Assembly: GCA_905479885.1 (NCBI GenBank)
Contig: CAJQOE010000102.1
Location: 1-27,270 of the forward strand
Origin: an uncultured Rickettsiaceae bacterium
Lineage (GTDB): Bacteria; Pseudomonadota; Alphaproteobacteria; Rickettsiales; Rickettsiaceae
Direction: 5' to 3'
Length of the DNA: 27,270 nucleotides
Shown: in pieces, positions 22,713 through 27,270 of the stretch
Numbering within the stretch: position 1 is the first letter of the stretch
How the letters are laid out: each line of letters begins with the position of its first letter
Translations under genes and position numbers: made by a program
Notes under the pieces: model-generated
What the model was told of the DNA's origin: nothing
The model's database searches: none
What the model saw: only the letters and a program-made list of their open reading frames with translations

Positions 22713-23281
22713 TGTATAATATCGCTGTAACAGGAAGCCTTGCGTCAGGAAAAAGTTTCATTTTAAACTATCTGAGTAACATGGGTTATAAAACCTTTTC
22801 TTGCGATGACTATGTTAGAAAATTATACCAAGATATTGCTATACAAAATTTGATAAAAAATTCTTTAGAAGATCTCGATATATTTAATAAACAAAATTTA
22901 GCAAAAATTATTTATAATGATGCAGAAGCACGTGATAAACTAGAAAAAATTATTCACCCAAAAGTACGCATTGCAATAAAAGAATTTGAAGAAGAAAATA
23001 AAAAAGAAAACTTTCTATTTACAGAAGTTCCTTTATTGTTTGAGTCTGGATTTGATAAATATTTTTCATTTAGTATTTGTGTTTTTTGTTCAGAAAAAAC
23101 CAGAATTAAGCGAGCTAATAGCAGAGGAGGGGCGATTGATCCAAATATTTTGGAAAAAATAAAACAAATACAACTTGGCCAAGAAGAGAAAAAAAAACGA
23201 GCTGATTTCTTAATAGATAGCGAAGAAGAAGATAAAAAAATAAAAGCAAATTTAGTCGCAATAATTAATGCAATAAAATGA
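22712..23281 (+). CDS. coaE: Dephospho-CoA kinase
   Basis: Phosphorylates the ribose 3'-OH of dephospho-CoA, the last step of coenzyme A synthesis. The 189 residues begin with a P-loop GSLASGKS (8-15), a variant of the common GGIGSGKS that keeps the essential GKS. Further family blocks are TFSCDDYVRKLY (Asp-based substrate site), HPKVR, FTEVPLLFESGFDKYF and the Arg-rich lid KTRIKRANSRGG. The ATG shares one base with the ppsR stop (TAATG), with AAAGGG 9 nt upstream, and overlaps dnaQ by 4 nt. The coaE-dnaQ pair near the origin is conserved in alphaproteobacteria. Confidence 0.94.
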   Translation: MYNIAVTGSLASGKSFILNYLSNMGYKTFSCDDYVRKLYQDIAIQNLIKNSLEDLDIFNKQNLAKIIYNDAEARDKLEKIIHPKVRIAIKEFEEENKKENFLFTEVPLLFESGFDKYFSFSICVFCSEKTRIKRANSRGGAIDPNILEKIKQIQLGQEEKKKRADFLIDSEEEDKKIKANLVAIINAIK

Positions 23282-23943
23282 ATATCCGAGAAATTATATT
23301 AGATACTGAAACTACTGGTCTTAGCCCCAAAGACGGGCACCGTATAGTTGAAATAGGGGCTCTTGAGATGGTTAATAAGGTTTTGACTGGTAAACAATTC
23401 CATCATTATATTAATCCAAAAAGAAGTATGCCGAACGAGGCGTATAGAGTACATGGTATTTCTGAAGAATTTTTAAAGGATAAACCGCTTTTTCAAGAAG
23501 TTGTAGAAGATTTTCTAGAATTTATTAATGAAGGCACTTTGGTAATTCACAATGCGCCGTTTGATATCAAGTTTCTTAACCACGAACTTTCGCTTGTAAA
23601 TAAATCACCATTAGAGCTTTTAAATGCAATAGATACGCTGCCAATGGCACGTAAAAAGTTTCCAGGATCTAGGGCGTCATTGGATGCTTTGTGCAAAAGG
23701 TTTAAGGTTGATAACTCTGCGCGCCAACTACACGGGGCGCTAAAAGATGCAGAGTTGCTAGCTGGAGTATATGTAGAACTTACTGGCGGCAGACAAACAA
23801 GTTTTTCTTTGCAAGGAGTGGCAACAGAGGAAAACAATGAAGGTTTGTTAGTTAAAGTTGCTGTAGGAAATAAATTAGTTATCCATCCCTCTAATGAAGA
23901 AAAAAAACTTCATGGAGAATTTTTAAAAAAGTTTTGTAGTTAA
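23278..23943 (+). CDS. dnaQ: DNA polymerase III epsilon subunit (3'-5' proofreading exonuclease)
   Basis: Proofreading exonuclease of the replicative polymerase. The 221 residues hold the DEDDh motifs: Asp9 and Glu11 in ILDTETTG, Asp96 in HNAPFDIKFLNHE, and His152 with Asp157 in HGALKDAELLAGVY. After the catalytic domain lies QTSFSL (173-178), which matches the E. coli epsilon clamp-binding motif region (QTSMAF) and supports a replisome rather than a repair exonuclease. The remaining 40 residues would be the alpha-binding tail. The start overlaps coaE by 4 nt (ATGA). Confidence 0.95.
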   Translation: MNIREIILDTETTGLSPKDGHRIVEIGALEMVNKVLTGKQFHHYINPKRSMPNEAYRVHGISEEFLKDKPLFQEVVEDFLEFINEGTLVIHNAPFDIKFLNHELSLVNKSPLELLNAIDTLPMARKKFPGSRASLDALCKRFKVDNSARQLHGALKDAELLAGVYVELTGGRQTSFSLQGVATEENNEGLLVKVAVGNKLVIHPSNEEKKLHGEFLKKFCS

Positions 23944-23945
23944 GC

Positions 23946-24527
23946 ATGGAATTAAAAAAAATTTTAAGAGCTCAAATTTTAGCTAATAGAAAAAATTTTG
24001 ATGAAGCTAAACATTTTTCTGCAAATAATAAAATTGTAAATAATGTACAAGAATTAATTTTATCCCTTGTTGTTTCTTCAAAAAAAAGCGGAACACTAGA
24101 CAAGCGAGGTATAATTGGGTTATATTGGCCAATGAAGGGAGAGCCAGATTTACTAAAGCTTGTTATAAATTCTAACTGGATTGTTGGGTTGCCAAAAATC
24201 CAGGGGACAAAGATGAACTTTGTGCGGTACGATGTGGGAACAGCTCTAGAAAGGAGTGATTTTGGCAAATTAATGCATCCCAAAAATAATAGCAGATTAT
24301 TTCCAAATATTATTGTTGTACCAGGAGTTGCATACAGTCTAAAAAGAGATAGGTTAGGTTTCGGAGTGGGGCATTATGATCGTTATTTTGCAAAAAACAA
24401 CTCAATAAAAAACATGATAAAAATAGGAGTCTGTTTTTACGAAAATTTGTATGAAAATTTGCCACGAGAGCCGCATGACATACAAGTAGATTATATTATT
24501 ACTGATAAAACTATAATAGCCATATGA
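23946..24527 (+). CDS. fau: 5-formyltetrahydrofolate cyclo-ligase
   Basis: ATP-dependent enzyme that converts 5-formyltetrahydrofolate to 5,10-methenyltetrahydrofolate, recycling folate. The 193 residues show the family pattern: basic amino end (KKILRAQILANRK), IIGLYWPMKGEPDLLKL, LPKIQGTKMNFVRY, NIIVVPGVAYSLKRDRLGFGVGHYDRYF (the ATP/folate site) and PHDIQVDYIITDK. It starts 2 nt after dnaQ and overlaps cvpA by 4 nt, so it is part of the same rightward transcript. Also named ygfA in E. coli. Confidence 0.94.
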   Translation: MELKKILRAQILANRKNFDEAKHFSANNKIVNNVQELILSLVVSSKKSGTLDKRGIIGLYWPMKGEPDLLKLVINSNWIVGLPKIQGTKMNFVRYDVGTALERSDFGKLMHPKNNSRLFPNIIVVPGVAYSLKRDRLGFGVGHYDRYFAKNNSIKNMIKIGVCFYENLYENLPREPHDIQVDYIITDKTIIAI

Positions 24528-25216
24528 TATTTACTTTATTTGATATTTTAATAATAACAATTTTATCTATATCAACCCTTTTGGGGTTATATAGAGGCAT
24601 GATAAACATTACTATTAACTTAATTGGCTTTGTAGCTTCAATTTTTGCTGCAATATTGCTTTATCCTTACATTCTCATAGTGTTTTCTGGATATGTTGAT
24701 AATGAGCTTATTACATCTATAGCAAGTGGCGCTTTCTCTTATTTATTATCATTAGTGTTTTTTACTTTTCTTACCTCTAAAATAGTTTTGTTATTTAGCA
24801 GTGTAAGCAAAGGCGTGTTCGATAGACTATTAGGATTGGTTTTGGGATCTATAAGAGGTGTGTTGCTAGCTTTAATTATATTCGGAGCAGTGGGAATTTT
24901 TACAGCCGGTACATATTCTGATACTAAAAATTCCAAAGATTTAATATCTAAATTATCCATAGATAATTATCCTGATTGGTTAAAAAATTCTACTACTACA
25001 CCATATTTAGAAAAAACCCTTAAAAGCTCTGTATTTTTTATTCCGGATGGAATATGGGATTTAATAAAAATACCTCATAAAGATTCGGATGAGGAAGAGG
25101 ATATTATTGAAACTATTAAAAAGCGTAAAGCTAAAGATGTAAACTCTTCGATAGAACATCCTATAAATAAGGATTTAGAAAAAGGTATTGAAGAAATATA
25201 TTCAGGAGATGAATAA
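24524..25216 (+). CDS. cvpA: CvpA family membrane protein
   Basis: Inner-membrane protein of the CvpA family, named for colicin V production in E. coli; its precise role is unclear, with links to envelope stress tolerance. The 230 residues have four hydrophobic helices (about 6-22, 28-52, 65-92, 103-127). The amino end FDILIITILSISTLLGLYRGMINITINLIGFVASIFAA and the block FDRLLGLVLGSIRGVLLALIIFGAVG are the family hallmarks. A charged cytosolic or periplasmic tail follows (DSDEEEDIIETIKKRKAKD). It overlaps fau by 4 nt and its end overlaps tatC by 8 nt. Confidence 0.9.
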   Translation: MIFTLFDILIITILSISTLLGLYRGMINITINLIGFVASIFAAILLYPYILIVFSGYVDNELITSIASGAFSYLLSLVFFTFLTSKIVLLFSSVSKGVFDRLLGLVLGSIRGVLLALIIFGAVGIFTAGTYSDTKNSKDLISKLSIDNYPDWLKNSTTTPYLEKTLKSSVFFIPDGIWDLIKIPHKDSDEEEDIIETIKKRKAKDVNSSIEHPINKDLEKGIEEIYSGDE

Positions 25217-25976
25217 TAAAATTAAGAATATTGAATTGCAAAAATATACCTTCAAAGAACATTTTATAGAATTAAAAAAACGCTTTATACTGATTGTATG
25301 TTGCTTCATGATATTTTTTACAATCAGCTATTTATTCAAGGAAAATATATATGATTTTTTTCTAAAACCATTAGTCGATTTATCTACTAATACGGATAGA
25401 AAAATAATATATACAGGGCTTACTGAAGCGTTTTTTTCTTATATTAAATTATCTATCTTTGTGTCATTCGCCGCTACTATACCATTTATTTGTTATCAAG
25501 TTTATGCTTTTATTTCACCTGGTTTGCATGTTTTTGAAAAAAGAATAGTTTTAACATTATTGGTTTTTTCTCCAATATTATTTTATTGCGGTGGTTTTTT
25601 TGTTTTTTATATTGTGATGCCAAGAGCTTGGGATTTTTTCTTGAGTTATGAAAATAATAATATGAGTTTACCGCTTGTTATGGAAGCAAGGATTAGTGAA
25701 TATTTAAATTTGGTAATGCAATTGACGATGGCCTTCGGAGCGGCATTTCAATTGCCAATAATAATGGTTATATTAGGAATAGTTGGTATAGTTAATTCTA
25801 CTGGTTTAAAAAAGCAAAGAAGAGTCGCAATCGTTGTTATTTTTATAGTAGCTGCTATATTTACACCACCAGATGTAATAAGCCAGATAGCGCTTGCAAT
25901 ACCGCTTCTTATATTATATGAAGTTTCAATTATGTTGTGTAAATTAGTAGAAAATAGAGGGCTTAAGGAATGCTAG
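25209..25976 (+). CDS. tatC: Twin-arginine translocase subunit TatC
   Basis: Receptor core of the Tat system, which exports folded proteins with twin-Arg signal peptides. I choose the ATG at 25209 (MNNKIKNIELQKYTFKEHFIELKKRF), 255 residues; the longer frame would need a TTG. AGGAG lies immediately before the ATG, closer than usual, so coupling with cvpA is likely. Six membrane helices and the conserved amino-terminal FKEHFIELKKRF and FLSYE-like, FGAAFQLPIIMVILG (conserved Phe/Glu region) and TPPDVISQIALAIPLLILYE blocks are present. TatA/TatB are not in the window. Overlaps serS by 7 nt; tatC-serS adjacency is common in alphaproteobacteria. Confidence 0.94.
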   Translation: MNNKIKNIELQKYTFKEHFIELKKRFILIVCCFMIFFTISYLFKENIYDFFLKPLVDLSTNTDRKIIYTGLTEAFFSYIKLSIFVSFAATIPFICYQVYAFISPGLHVFEKRIVLTLLVFSPILFYCGGFFVFYIVMPRAWDFFLSYENNNMSLPLVMEARISEYLNLVMQLTMAFGAAFQLPIIMVILGIVGIVNSTGLKKQRRVAIVVIFIVAAIFTPPDVISQIALAIPLLILYEVSIMLCKLVENRGLKEC

Positions 25977-27244
25977 ATATTAAGTGGATTAGAGAAAACG
26001 AAAAAGAATTTAGTGATTTGTTGCATAAGCGAGGCATTAAAATTAGTTCTGAAGAGTTACTATCTTTAGATGAAGAAAAAAGGCAGCTCACCATGTTGAT
26101 TCAACAATTTCAACAGGCAAAAAATATAAAGTCCAAAAGATTGAGTGGTTTTAAAGGCAAAGTTTCTAGAGAATTTGAAGATACTAAGCGCGATGTACAG
26201 CATATTAATGAAAAATTAGCTGAACTTTCAGGGCGTTTGGATAAAAGTGATCGCCTCAAAGAAATTATGGATAATATTCCTAATTTGCCAAGCAAAGATG
26301 TCCCTTATGGCATCGATGAAAGTATGAATAAATTTGTTAGGGATTTCAAAAAGCCAATGGATATGCCATATGCTAAAGAGCATTTTGAGCTTGGCAAAGA
26401 CTTAAACATGATGGATTTTGAGCAAACTGCTAAAATATCAGGTAGCAGGTTTGTAACATTAAAAGGAAAGTTAGCAAAATTAGAGCGTGCATTAATTAGT
26501 TTTATGATTGATATACATAGCGATGAATTTCAGTTTAATGAAATTTCACCGCCAATTTTAGTCAAGCCAGAAGCTATGTATAACGTAGGACAACTACCTA
26601 AATTTAGTGAAGATTCTTATTCAACAGAAGATGGTAAATTCAGATTGATACCCACTGGTGAAGTTCCATTGACGAACATGGTGGCAGATTCAATTTTAAA
26701 GCGTGAAGAACTACCCTTACGTTATGTTGCTTACACAGAATGCTTTAGATCTGAAGCTGGTAGCGCTGGACGTGATACTCGTGGTATGATACGTAATCAT
26801 CAATTTGGTAAAGTGGAACTAGTAACTATTACCACCCCAGAAGAATCAGAAATTGAACATATGCATATGCTGGGCGCTGCAGAAGAGGTGCTAAAGCAAC
26901 TTGACATACCCTACAGAGTTATGTTGCTTTGTACTGGTGATATGGGCTTTTCTGCTCGTAAAACTTATGATATAGAAGTTTGGCTTCCTGGACAGAAAAA
27001 ATATAGAGAAATATCAAGCCTTTCAAATTGTGGTGATTTTCAGGCTAGAAGGATGAAGGCTAGATATAAAGAATTTGGCGCCAAAGACACTACCTTTGTA
27101 CATACACTTAATGGTTCTGGTTTGGCTGTAGGTAGAACGTTGGTAGCTGTGCTTGAAAACTATCAGAATGAAGATGGCTCTATAACTATTCCAGAAGTGT
27201 TAAGACCTTATATGGGCGGTGATTCCAAGATAGGAAAAGTATAG
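25970..27244 (+). CDS. serS: Seryl-tRNA synthetase
   Basis: Class II synthetase that charges tRNA-Ser (and tRNA-Sec where present). The 424 residues start MLDIKWIRENEKEFSDLLHKRG, followed by the long antiparallel coiled-coil arm that grips the tRNA variable arm (about 27-105). The catalytic domain holds TGEVPLTNM, motif 2 (YTECFRSEAGSAGRDTRGMIRNHQF, about 258-282), the serine/zinc-independent pocket region LLCTGDMGFSARKTYDIEVWLPGQ, and motif 3 (LNGSGLAVGRTLVAVLENYQ, Arg of GRT). Normal length and complete. Its start overlaps tatC by 7 nt, ending the rightward run visible here. Confidence 0.97.
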   Translation: MLDIKWIRENEKEFSDLLHKRGIKISSEELLSLDEEKRQLTMLIQQFQQAKNIKSKRLSGFKGKVSREFEDTKRDVQHINEKLAELSGRLDKSDRLKEIMDNIPNLPSKDVPYGIDESMNKFVRDFKKPMDMPYAKEHFELGKDLNMMDFEQTAKISGSRFVTLKGKLAKLERALISFMIDIHSDEFQFNEISPPILVKPEAMYNVGQLPKFSEDSYSTEDGKFRLIPTGEVPLTNMVADSILKREELPLRYVAYTECFRSEAGSAGRDTRGMIRNHQFGKVELVTITTPEESEIEHMHMLGAAEEVLKQLDIPYRVMLLCTGDMGFSARKTYDIEVWLPGQKKYREISSLSNCGDFQARRMKARYKEFGAKDTTFVHTLNGSGLAVGRTLVAVLENYQNEDGSITIPEVLRPYMGGDSKIGKV

Positions 27245-27247
27245 TTC

Positions 27248-27270
27248 ATGAATTTAGATATGCATTTTTT
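27248..27270 (+). CDS. Possible start of a further gene, cut by the window edge
   Basis: An ATG three bases after the serS stop opens a frame (MNLDMHF) that runs off the window. Tight spacing fits the operon, but seven codons are too few to identify it. It is not an obvious surE start. Confidence 0.3.

Overview
The window reads as a piece of an AT-rich alphaproteobacterial chromosome of the Rickettsiales type. The best lineage signals are a 74-residue AtpE and a 242-residue AtpB of Rickettsia-like sequence, split b and b' ATP synthase subunits, an ELM1/DUF1022 protein, HemJ in place of HemG/HemY, LpxI in place of LpxH, and an RP001-type DUF299 gene divergent from hemE. Genus cannot be fixed from the sequence alone. 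Genes are tightly packed with many ATGA and TAATG overlaps. No tRNA, rRNA, insertion sequence or CRISPR array was seen.

Left part (1-10.6 kb): dnaK (-) faces away from an HtrA-like periplasmic protease (+) across 129 bp. Next comes a leftward GDP-mannose block (manC, manB, then an ELM1-family protein). After it lies the leftward F0 operon: a DsbA-like lipoprotein, atpI, atpB, atpE, b' and b. The atpB-atpE gap holds a perfect 14-bp hairpin, an AT-rich tandem repeat and a good ribosome binding site.

Middle (10.6-17.5 kb): an unrecognised 665-residue rightward protein has a peculiar leader with a G-rich polypurine tract and a 20-bp tandem duplication. A 68-residue rightward lipoprotein follows. 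The leftward lipid A block lpxD-fabZ-lpxA-lpxI comes next, and upstream of it lies an unrecognised 316-residue protein with its own near-consensus promoter.

Right part (17.5-27.3 kb): leftward hemE-hemH-hemJ and def-fmt lie on one side, and rightward ppsR-coaE-dnaQ-fau-cvpA-tatC-serS on the other. They diverge from a 351-bp gap (21534-21884) with about nine DnaA-box-like 9-mers and an AT-rich stretch. In Caulobacter and relatives the origin lies between hemE and the RP001 homologue, so I call this gap the chromosomal replication origin. The flanking genes all point away from it, as expected for leading-strand genes on both arms.

Most of the window is core housekeeping. The accessory or undescribed material is the 665-residue protein and its leader, the 316-residue protein, the small His-rich lipoprotein, a ManC whose C-terminal cupin has lost metal ligands, and the ELM1 protein next to GDP-mannose genes. 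I did not find a clear new multi-gene system.
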